Of a stretch of 5,636 bases of DNA, positions 1 to 5,636 are shown one piece after another. Position 1 is the first letter of the stretch; every line of letters starts with the position of its first letter. This stretch comes from Bacteroidota bacterium (GTDB lineage Bacteria; Bacteroidota; Bacteroidia; Cytophagales; Cyclobacteriaceae). The position numbers and the translations under genes are program-made. A model generated the notes under the pieces. That model did not search any database and had not been told where the DNA came from. It saw nothing but the letters and a program-made list of their open reading frames with translations. The stretch lies in contig JAEWLI010000167.1 in the NCBI GenBank assembly GCA_023393375.1, forward strand, positions 1-5,636, written 5' to 3'.

Positions 1-310
1 ATTCCAATTTAGCGGCTTCTGACATCATCTCATGTGTATAGGGTGGATCAAAAGTGAGTTCTACCTTAACATCATTCACACCCTCAACAGTCCGTATTTT
101 AGCTTCTATTTCACTGGGGATCATTTCCGCTGATGGACATGCAGGTGATGTCAATGTCATTAAAATATAGATATTATTTACCGGATAAACATTGATCTCA
201 TAAATTAAACCCAGTTCAAATACATCTACAGGGATCTCCGGATCATAAACTGTTTTTATTGCCGCTACTACCTTGTCCCTCAAATTGTCATCATTCTCTA
301 CTTCCGCCAT
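1..310 (-). CDS. sufT: DUF59/MIP18-family SUF accessory protein (SufT-like), 3' end cut by window
   Basis: This is a partial gene: 103 codons are visible from an ATG at 310-308, and the frame is still open at the left edge. The protein begins MAEVENDDNL and carries the family hallmarks in order: DPEIPVDVFELGLIY (residues about 23-37), the TSPACPSAE segment with the conserved Cys58, and FDPPY (87-91) followed by MMSEAAKLE. Family members are usually only slightly over 100 residues, so just a few C-terminal residues should be missing. Proteins of this family act in late iron-sulfur cluster maturation: eukaryotic MIP18/CIA2 and staphylococcal SufT help deliver clusters to apo-proteins, and the conserved Cys matters for this. 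The start lies three bases after the sufE stop (TAG AAG ATG), so it is the operon's last visible gene and probably translationally coupled. The family is certain; the symbol sufT is by analogy, since many annotations leave these short proteins unnamed. Confidence 0.9.
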   Translation of the reverse strand, partial: MAEVENDDNLRDKVVAAIKTVYDPEIPVDVFELGLIYEINVYPVNNIYILMTLTSPACPSAEMIPSEIEAKIRTVEGVNDVKVELTFDPPYTHEMMSEAAKLE

Positions 311-313
311 CTT

Positions 314-769
314 CTATTCATTTTTGGTACTAACACCCATTTTACTTTTATATGCTATCGCATACAGTTTCATTTGTTTGATCATAGCAGCAAAACCATT
401 GGAACGTTGAGAACCAATTACCCTGTGCATACCTATTTTATCAATAAAATATAAGTTGCTGTTGATAATGGCATCTGGTTTTTGACCGGATAATGTTCTT
501 ATCAACAGACTGATCAAACCTTTGGTAATTTCAGTATTACTATCTGCTTTAAAATACAACTGGTTGTCTTTCAATTCTGCGACTAGCCAAACTTTTGATT
601 GACACCCTTTGACTGTATTTTCCTCCACCATATGTTCCTTTTCCAATTCAGGAAGCTGTTGACCAAGTTCCATAATATAAAAAATGGTGCTTTCCATATC
701 ATCTCCAAGAATAGAAAATTCTTCTATTATCTCATCCTGAATTGCATCGATTGGTTTTAATTCAGTCAT
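314..769 (-). CDS. sufE: Cysteine desulfuration protein SufE
   Basis: SufE is a small cytoplasmic sulfur-transfer protein. It takes the persulfide from the active-site cysteine of SufS onto its own cysteine, stimulates SufS turnover, and passes the sulfur to SufB. The 151-residue product is about the usual SufE length with a slightly longer tail (KSKMGVSTKNE). The acceptor cysteine is Cys56 in GCQSKVW, matching the GCQS-V-W motif of Escherichia coli SufE (Cys51). The second conserved block, FIDKIGMHRVIGSQRSNGF (about 108-126), includes the family's R-NG signature, and the following AAMIKQMK helix is also typical. The ATG at 769-767 is supported by its position four bases after the sufS stop and by an A-rich leader (AAAAGATAATAAT). 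Lying directly between the desulfurase and the DUF59 gene, it should be made together with SufS. SufE and the zinc-dependent SufU are alternatives; the sequence clearly belongs to SufE. Confidence 0.96.
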   Translation of the reverse strand: MTELKPIDAIQDEIIEEFSILGDDMESTIFYIMELGQQLPELEKEHMVEENTVKGCQSKVWLVAELKDNQLYFKADSNTEITKGLISLLIRTLSGQKPDAIINSNLYFIDKIGMHRVIGSQRSNGFAAMIKQMKLYAIAYKSKMGVSTKNE

Positions 770-773
770 ATTA

Positions 774-2015
774 TTATCTTTTCATGCCAGAAAGCCGAAT
801 CAGACCCTCTGTCAGCAAATCTATTTCATGTTTTGTATTGTAAACAGCAAACGAAGCCCTTACAGTTCCCTCTATACATAGCTTATCCATAATGGGTTGA
901 GTACAATGACGGCCGGTGCGTACGGCTATTCCTCGGGCATCCAGCATCATTCCTGCGTCAAAATGGTGTATGTTCTCAAACACGAACGACACCAGGCTTA
1001 CCTTTTCAGGAGCATTGCCAATTATTCTCAAACCCGGCACCTGGCTCATTTTATCGGTAGCATAGTGAAGGAGTTCTTGCTCGTGACGTGCAATATTTTC
1101 TTTACCCAATTGATTGACAAAAAGAATAGCTTCTTTCAATGCTGCAATATCGGCAATATTAGGTGTGCCTGCTTCAAACTTATAAGGTATTTCATTATAA
1201 GTTGTACCAGAAAATGAAACTTCATCTACCATTTCGCCACCGCCTTGATAGGGCGGCATGGCTTCGAGTAATTCACGCTTTCCATAAACGACTCCACAAC
1301 CTGTAGGGCCATACATTTTATGACCAGAGAAGCAATAGAAATCACAATCCAACTCTTGTACATCGATTTGTAAATGAGGGGCTGCCTGAGCACCGTCTAT
1401 TAGTGTAACCGCACCAACATTATGGGCCATTTGGATCATTTTTTTCACTGGATTGACTGTGCCCAATGAATTGGATGCATGACCGAAAGCTACCAGTTTG
1501 GTTTTAGGTGTCAACAGTTTTTGATAGGTTTCCAAATCAAGACTGCCGTCTTCCAGAAAAGGAATGATCTTCAGTGTCGCACCTTTTTCCTCACAAAGCA
1601 ATTGCCATGGTACAATATTACTGTGATGTTCAATAGCTGAAACGATGACTTCATCACCACTTTTCACAAAGGCGCGGCCGTAAGTTGCAGCCACAAGGTT
1701 AATACCTTCTGTAGTGCCTTTGGTAAATATGATCTCTTCAACTTCCGGTGCATTAATAAATTCTTTTATCAATCTGCGGGTATCTTCAAAAGCTGCTGTA
1801 GCTTTCTCAGCCAAGGTATGAATGCCCCGGTGGATGTTGGCATTGTATGAGGAGTAATAATCGACAATTGCCTGGATTACCCGTTGCGGTTTTTGCGTAG
1901 TAGCGGCATTGTCGAAATATACTAAAGGTTTCCCATTGATGGTTTGAGTGAGTATTGGAAATTCCTTTCGAATGTTTTCAACATCAAAAAAAGTATCATG
2001 AATAATTTGACTCAT
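774..2015 (-). CDS. sufS: Cysteine desulfurase SufS (class II, PLP-dependent)
   Basis: SufS converts L-cysteine to L-alanine and holds the released sulfur as a persulfide, which SufE collects for cluster assembly. The 413-residue product is full length for the group-II NifS/CsdA/SufS family of fold-type I aminotransferase-like enzymes. The N-terminal part has FPILTQTINGKPLVYFDNAA and NIHRG. The cofactor site shows EHHSN (129-133, PLP-stacking His), HASNSLGT (179-186), DGAQ (Asp208, Gln210) and the Schiff-base Lys233 in SGHKMYGP. The persulfide-forming residue is Cys371 in RTGRHCTQP, the short-loop arrangement of class II enzymes that need a SufE-type acceptor. Cys240 in PTGCGVVYG sits where many homologues have Ile, Val or Thr, a minor variation. 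The ATG start at 2015-2013 overlaps the last base of the sufD stop codon (TAATG), which favours this start and coupled translation. The enzyme looks fully functional. Confidence 0.97.
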   Translation of the reverse strand: MSQIIHDTFFDVENIRKEFPILTQTINGKPLVYFDNAATTQKPQRVIQAIVDYYSSYNANIHRGIHTLAEKATAAFEDTRRLIKEFINAPEVEEIIFTKGTTEGINLVAATYGRAFVKSGDEVIVSAIEHHSNIVPWQLLCEEKGATLKIIPFLEDGSLDLETYQKLLTPKTKLVAFGHASNSLGTVNPVKKMIQMAHNVGAVTLIDGAQAAPHLQIDVQELDCDFYCFSGHKMYGPTGCGVVYGKRELLEAMPPYQGGGEMVDEVSFSGTTYNEIPYKFEAGTPNIADIAALKEAILFVNQLGKENIARHEQELLHYATDKMSQVPGLRIIGNAPEKVSLVSFVFENIHHFDAGMMLDARGIAVRTGRHCTQPIMDKLCIEGTVRASFAVYNTKHEIDLLTEGLIRLSGMKR

Positions 2016-3352
2016 TAGTTGAAGATAAAATCTTTGTGTAAACGTGCCAATATTTTTTCACTTATTGATTCCTTTAAAATGTCGATTTTCATATTCTCCA
2101 GGATATCATTTATAAAAGCAATCAATAACATTGCCTTTGCACTGTCCTCATGCAATCCGCGTGATCTTAAATAAAACACTTGTTCGTCGTCAAGCTGGCC
2201 AACTGTACAACCGTGTGAACATTTTACATCATCAGCCCAAATTTCCAACTGAGGTTTGGTATTTACTGAGGCTTCATCATTCAGGATAATATTTTTATTG
2301 GATTGAAAGGCATTGGTTTTTTGGGCATCCTGTTGCACATAGATCTTGCCATTAAATACGCCTGTGGATTGATCGTTCATTATTCCTTTGTACAACTCAT
2401 TGCTAAAAGAATTTGCTTTCCTATGATCGACAAGCGTATGATTATCTACATGAGTAGTGCCATGGAGTAAGTACAAGCCATACATGTGCGTTTCACAATT
2501 CTCTCCGTCGAGCGATATATTAAGGTTGTTCCTCACCATATTGCCGTCCAAAGTAATTGTGTAGGTATTTACTCTCGAATTTTGTTGCTGATAGATCTGG
2601 GTGGTTCCAATGTAAAAGGTTTCTGGCGTCAGGTCAGTTTGAATTTTATAATATTCCAAACCTGCATTCTCACTTACGAATGCTTCCGTAACACCATTTG
2701 TAAGGGTTTTCCCTTCACAAATAAAATAGTCAACCAATGTAGCCTCTGCATTTTTTCCAAGCAGGATCAGGTTTCTGGGATAGGATACAGCATTTCCGGT
2801 GGCATTTGAAAAATGATAAACCAGAACAGGTTTGTCTACCACTTTATTATCGTTTACTTTTATGAATGTGCCGTGTTTCGAAAAAGCCGTATTTAATGCG
2901 ACAAATGGATCGGAGGTGATTTTGGCATATTCTGAAAAGTGATCATTGATCTCAGCTGGAAAATGGCCATATGCGTCATTCAAGTCCATTATGGAGAAAC
3001 CCGCTTCAAGCGTAGCAGTTGATAGTTCACTTACAAATTGCCCATTGACAAACACCAATTCGTAAGCATCTATACCTGCAACACGATATTTATCGAATAC
3101 TTCCCTGGAAATCAACGGCAGTTCATCCTGGTATTGAAATTTGAAATTTTTTTCAAGGGCTTTGCCAAGGTTAGTGTATTTGTATTCTTCATTTTTTCGT
3201 TCAGGAAAGCCGGATTTTTCGAATAGTGCAAAAGCATTTTTCCTTATTTCATGGATTTTTGATTTACTGCTTCCGTTGAGGCTGTTTTCAAACTTCTCAA
3301 ATTTCTCCCTAAAACTATTCTTAATATCTATGTTTTCAGCGAAACCGCTCAT
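2015..3352 (-). CDS. sufD: Fe-S cluster assembly scaffold protein SufD
   Basis: SufD pairs with SufB to form the core of the cytoplasmic SufBC2D scaffold. It binds one SufC through its C-terminal helical region and is needed for iron acquisition during cluster assembly. The 445-residue protein has the usual SufD layout: a helical N-terminal part (for example FPERKNEEYKYTNL, about 49-62, a common SufD feature), a long beta-helix core from about residue 170 to 370 (including PRNLILLGKNAEATL), and the C-terminal helical domain. The diagnostic block DDVKCSHGCTVGQLDDEQ (374-391) includes His380, equivalent to the functionally important His360 of E. coli SufD. Cys382 replaces the Ala found at that position in E. 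coli. YLRSRGL follows. SufD and SufB are paralogues; the KCSHG motif and lack of the SufB QCDS cysteine motif assign this one to SufD. The ATG at 3352 is the first after a 75-base gap. The stop overlaps the sufS start by one base. Confidence 0.95.
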   Translation of the reverse strand: MSGFAENIDIKNSFREKFEKFENSLNGSSKSKIHEIRKNAFALFEKSGFPERKNEEYKYTNLGKALEKNFKFQYQDELPLISREVFDKYRVAGIDAYELVFVNGQFVSELSTATLEAGFSIMDLNDAYGHFPAEINDHFSEYAKITSDPFVALNTAFSKHGTFIKVNDNKVVDKPVLVYHFSNATGNAVSYPRNLILLGKNAEATLVDYFICEGKTLTNGVTEAFVSENAGLEYYKIQTDLTPETFYIGTTQIYQQQNSRVNTYTITLDGNMVRNNLNISLDGENCETHMYGLYLLHGTTHVDNHTLVDHRKANSFSNELYKGIMNDQSTGVFNGKIYVQQDAQKTNAFQSNKNIILNDEASVNTKPQLEIWADDVKCSHGCTVGQLDDEQVFYLRSRGLHEDSAKAMLLIAFINDILENMKIDILKESISEKILARLHKDFIFN

Positions 3353-3427
3353 TTGATTAAGTGTCTAATTATAAAAAATATTAGTTGAATAACGATAACT
3401 ATCGTAAAAGGAAATATTAAAGTGTAA
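3353..3427 (-). other. AT-rich sufC-sufD intergenic gap
   Basis: These 75 bases are the only sizeable non-coding stretch in the window; the other gene junctions are 30 bases or less, or overlapping. It is strongly AT-rich. It holds a short inverted repeat (3392-3405), a run of six A (plus strand) at 3373-3378, and one complete arm plus most of a second arm of an imperfect direct repeat. A TATAAT hexamer reads on the minus strand at 3373-3368, but there is no matching -35 hexamer and no Bacteroidota-type TTTG/TAnnTTTG pair. No convincing Shine-Dalgarno sequence precedes sufD. It could be an mRNA processing or stability element, a weak internal promoter, or unconstrained spacer; the sequence does not decide. 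Confidence 0.6.
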
Positions 3428-3432
3428 CTAAG
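3356..3432. repeat. Imperfect short direct repeat bracketing the sufC-sufD gap
   Basis: On the plus strand, ATTAAGTGTCTAA (3356-3368) resembles ATTAAAGTGTAACTAA (3416-3431), allowing gaps of one and two bases. On the coding strand these read TTAGACACTTAAT, just before the sufD start, and TTAGTTACACTTTAAT, which includes the sufC stop codon. It may be a remnant of a small duplication, or chance similarity in AT-rich DNA. Confidence 0.35.
3392..3405. repeat. 6-bp inverted repeat in the sufC-sufD gap
   Basis: The sequence reads ACGATA-AC-TATCGT: two perfect 6-base inverted arms around a 2-base centre. As RNA the centre is too tight for a full hairpin, so only about five pairs with a four-base loop could form. 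As DNA it is a near-palindrome that could bind a dimeric protein. It stands out because it carries CG steps within otherwise nearly pure AT sequence. No regulator family is recognised from it, and chance remains possible. Confidence 0.45.
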
Positions 3433-4189
3433 AACTTACTGCATTTAGTTCTTCCTTAATCCAGTCATAACCTTTTTCTTCCAATTCCAGAGCAAGTTCT
3501 TTTCCACCTGACTTTACTATTCTGCCCTGATACAACACATGCACATAATCCGGAACAATGTATTGCAAAAGTCTTTGATAATGGGTAACCACTATGGTAG
3601 CTGTATCACTTCTTCTTAGCTTGTTTACACCATTGGCTACAATTTTTAAGGCATCGATATCAAGGCCACTGTCTGTTTCGTCGAGAATAGATAACTTAGG
3701 CTCTAATACAGCCATTTGAAAAATTTCATTTCTTTTCTTTTCCCCACCTGAAAATCCTTCATTCAGCGATCTGCTCAATAATGACTGATCGATGTCAACG
3801 AGTTTCATTTTTTCTTTCATCAGGGAAAGGAAGGCCACAGCATTTAATGGCTCAAGACCCCTGTATTCCCTTATCTGATTGATCGCTGTTTTTAAAAAAT
3901 TAGTTGAACTCACACCCGGAATCTCAACTGGGTACTGAAATGCAAGAAAAACACCCTCTCTGGCCCTGTCTTCTGGTGCCATTTCCAGAAGGTCTTTTCC
4001 AAGGAAATCCACTTCACCACCTGTTACCTCAAATTCTTCCCTACCAGCCAGTACGGAAGCTAAAGTACTTTTCCCTGAACCATTAGGCCCCATGATAGCG
4101 TGTATTTCTCCAGGTTTAACTTCCAAATTAATCCCTTGCAATATTTCCTTGCCGTCAATAGTGGCTTTTAAATCTTTAATCGTTAACAT
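3428..4189 (-). CDS. sufC: Fe-S cluster assembly ATPase SufC
   Basis: SufC is the ABC-type ATPase of the SufBC2D complex. It is a soluble protein, not a transporter, and its ATP-driven dimerisation changes the shape of SufB-SufD so that a cluster can be built. The 253-residue product is normal length. All nucleotide-binding motifs are present: Walker A GPNGSGKST (34-42, Lys40), Q-loop Gln85 in AFQYP, the SufC-type signature FSGGEKKRNE (146-155), Walker B LSILDE with catalytic Glu171, the D-loop SGLD (174-177), and the switch His203 in VTHYQ. The segment SGGEKKRNE and the form DETDSGLD distinguish SufC from transporter ATPases, and no membrane partner is nearby. The ATG at 4189 gives the standard N-terminus MLTIKDLKATIDGKEIL. 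It lies 30 bases after the sufB stop, with an AT-rich leader and no evident Shine-Dalgarno sequence. Confidence 0.97.
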   Translation of the reverse strand: MLTIKDLKATIDGKEILQGINLEVKPGEIHAIMGPNGSGKSTLASVLAGREEFEVTGGEVDFLGKDLLEMAPEDRAREGVFLAFQYPVEIPGVSSTNFLKTAINQIREYRGLEPLNAVAFLSLMKEKMKLVDIDQSLLSRSLNEGFSGGEKKRNEIFQMAVLEPKLSILDETDSGLDIDALKIVANGVNKLRRSDTATIVVTHYQRLLQYIVPDYVHVLYQGRIVKSGGKELALELEEKGYDWIKEELNAVSS

Positions 4190-4219
4190 ATCCGCTTATT
4201 CAATAATTATAAATACTTC

Positions 4220-5636
4220 TTATCCTACGCTGCCTTCTAGTGTGAGGGCCAATAATTTTTGAGCTTCCACGGCAAATTCCATGGGTAGCTTGTTTAATAC
4301 TTCCTTTGCATAACCATTTACAATCAATGCAACAGCATCTTCAGTATCAATGCCTCTTTGGTTACAATAAAATATTTGATCTTCACCAATCTTAGAAGTA
4401 GTGGCTTCATGTTCTACCTGGGCAGATTTATTTTGGATTTCAATATAAGGAAAGGTATGAGCTCCACATTTATCACCCATCAATAATGAGTCGCATTGGG
4501 AGAAGTTTCTGGAATTTTCCGCACGCTTCATTACTTTTACCAGACCTCGGTAACTATTCTGGCTTCTGCCCGCTGATATCCCTTTCGAAACGATTCTGCT
4601 TTTGGTGTTTTTGCCTATGTGAATCATTTTTGTGCCTGTATCAGCTTGTTGGTAATTATTTGTTACCGCTACTGAATAGAACTCGCCAACCGAATGATCA
4701 CCTTTTAAAATACAACTAGGATACTTCCAGGTAATTGCAGAACCGGTTTCTACTTGAGTCCATGAAATCTTGGATCTTTCACCTGAACACAGACCCCGTT
4801 TGGTCACAAAATTATAAACACCACCTTTACCTTCTTTATCTCCGGGATACCAGTTTTGTACGGTAGAGTATTTTACTTCGGCATCTTTTGCGGCATATAT
4901 TTCAACCACAGCTGCATGAAGCTGGTTTTCATCGCGCATAGGAGCGGTGCATCCTTCCAGATAACTTACGTATGACCCTTCATCAGCTACAATCAATGTT
5001 CTTTCGAATTGTCCCGTATTGGCAGCATTAATCCTGAAATAAGTGGACAATTCCATTGGGCATCTTACACCTTTTGGAATATAACAAAATGAACCATCGC
5101 TAAATACTGCTGAATTGAGAGCGGCAAAATAATTATCACCAGGAGGGACTACAGAACCGATGTGTTTTTTCACAAGTTCAGGATGCTCCCTTACAGCTTC
5201 ACTGAACGAGCAGAATATAATGCCCATTTCCCCAAGTGTTTTTTTGAAGGTAGTAGCCACTGAAACACTATCAATTACCGCATCCACTGCTACTCCGGAA
5301 AGCCTTTTTTGTTCTTCCAGCGAAATTCCTAATCTTTTAAATGTGTCAATCAATTCAGGATCCACTTCATCAAGGCTATTCAAACTGGCTTTCTGTTTGG
5401 GTGCTGAATAATATATGATATTTTGATAATCAATCTCTGGGTATTTTACATTCGGCCATTTGGGCTCTTTCATTTCCAGCCACCTGTGGTATGCTTTCAA
5501 TCGCCATTCCAACATCCATTCCGGTTCACCTTTTTTTGCTGAGATGTACCTGACGATGTCTTCACTCAAACCTTTTGGAGCTGATTCAGTTTCAATTTTT
5601 GTTTCCCAACCATATTTATACTCTGATTGGGTAAAT
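4220..5636 (-). CDS. sufB: Fe-S cluster assembly scaffold protein SufB, 5' end cut by window
   Basis: SufB is the main scaffold on which SUF clusters are assembled; it receives sulfur from SufE and works with SufD and SufC. At least 471 codons are visible and the frame stays open to the right edge, so the true start is outside. A TTG at 5569-5567 could look like a start, but the 22 codons before it encode SufB-like sequence (EYKYGWETKIETE, then APKGLSEDIVRYIS), matching the usual N-terminus, so TTG here is an internal Leu. Hallmarks follow: EPEWMLEWRLKA, VPPGDNYFAALN, SDGSFCYIPKGV, the EGCTAPMRDENQLHAA block, and QCDS, whose Cys (codon 4495-4493) corresponds to the essential Cys405 of E. coli SufB. 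CGAHTFPY, the EHE triad (E. coli 432-434) and EFAVEAQKLL close the protein, which ends in LEGSVG, much like E. coli. Probably only about ten residues are missing. It is the first visible gene of the operon. Confidence 0.97.
   Translation of the reverse strand, partial: FTQSEYKYGWETKIETESAPKGLSEDIVRYISAKKGEPEWMLEWRLKAYHRWLEMKEPKWPNVKYPEIDYQNIIYYSAPKQKASLNSLDEVDPELIDTFKRLGISLEEQKRLSGVAVDAVIDSVSVATTFKKTLGEMGIIFCSFSEAVREHPELVKKHIGSVVPPGDNYFAALNSAVFSDGSFCYIPKGVRCPMELSTYFRINAANTGQFERTLIVADEGSYVSYLEGCTAPMRDENQLHAAVVEIYAAKDAEVKYSTVQNWYPGDKEGKGGVYNFVTKRGLCSGERSKISWTQVETGSAITWKYPSCILKGDHSVGEFYSVAVTNNYQQADTGTKMIHIGKNTKSRIVSKGISAGRSQNSYRGLVKVMKRAENSRNFSQCDSLLMGDKCGAHTFPYIEIQNKSAQVEHEATTSKIGEDQIFYCNQRGIDTEDAVALIVNGYAKEVLNKLPMEFAVEAQKLLALTLEGSVG

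Noticed and set aside
897..1217. Plus-strand open reading frame of 106 codons opposite sufS
   Set aside because: It lies wholly inside the conserved sufS coding sequence, its product resembles no known family, and it has no sign of an independent start; it is an antisense shadow.
2486..2809. Plus-strand open reading frame of 107 codons opposite sufD
   Set aside because: It is fully antisense to sufD, its product is rich in Ile, Val, Phe and Cys without domain motifs, and it is explained by the codon use of the real gene.
3038..3356. Two overlapping plus-strand open frames opposite the sufD N-terminus
   Set aside because: The Phe-rich products are the mirror of Lys/Glu-rich SufD codons; the hydrophobic look does not indicate a real membrane protein.
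3368..3373. TATAAT hexamer as an internal promoter for sufD
   Set aside because: No -35 element lies at suitable spacing and the motif does not match the Bacteroidota TAnnTTTG -7 consensus; such hexamers are expected in AT-rich spacers.
3368..3405. Possible terminator in the sufC-sufD gap (inverted repeat followed on the coding strand by a T run)
   Set aside because: The stem is at most five or six AT-rich pairs with a loop too tight for full pairing, and the T run (complement of 3373-3378) lies more than ten bases beyond it, so an intrinsic terminator is not supported.
2014..4219. Idea that sufC and its neighbours form an ABC transporter or a novel system
   Set aside because: SufC lacks any membrane partner, its signature is SufC-specific, and the flanking proteins are clear SufB and SufD homologues with their hallmark residues.
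4486..5411. Plus-strand open frames at 4486-4719 and 5160-5411 opposite sufB
   Set aside because: Both are antisense to highly conserved SufB segments, with no motifs and no neighbouring plus-strand gene.

Overview
The window holds one continuous block of genes, all on the minus strand: a SUF iron-sulfur cluster assembly operon. It reads, in transcription order, sufB (5' end cut off by the window), sufC, sufD, sufS, sufE and a DUF59/MIP18-type SUF accessory gene (3' end cut off by the window). No RNA gene, mobile element, CRISPR array or plus-strand gene could be supported.

The organism is most likely a member of the Bacteroidota. This is inferred from the AT-rich composition, the gene order sufB-C-D-S-E-DUF59, A/T-rich leaders with no clear Shine-Dalgarno sequence, and the character of the proteins (for example the SufB N-terminus and the KCSHGCTVG motif in SufD). 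Genus cannot be given from sequence alone.

Layout, right to left: sufB runs from beyond position 5636 to 4220. After a 30-base spacer comes sufC (4189-3428). A 75-base AT-rich gap, the only sizeable one, separates it from sufD (3352-2015). The sufD stop and the sufS start share one base (TAATG). sufS (2015-774), sufE (769-314) and the DUF59 gene (310 to the left edge) are 4 and 3 bases apart. Such tight packing suggests one transcript with coupled translation.

How the genes work together: SufS, a PLP-dependent cysteine desulfurase, takes sulfur from cysteine. SufE accepts the persulfide and carries it to the SufBC2D scaffold. SufC powers that scaffold with ATP while a nascent cluster forms at the SufB/SufD interface. 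The DUF59 protein probably helps pass clusters on to target proteins. All catalytic residues checked are present, so the pathway looks intact. No A-type carrier (SufA) or regulator (SufR/IscR) is visible; if present, they lie outside the window.

This is an ordinary, well-conserved housekeeping region. I found no evidence of a new system. The points worth a second look are the true sufB start, which lies outside the window, and the sufC-sufD gap with its short repeats.
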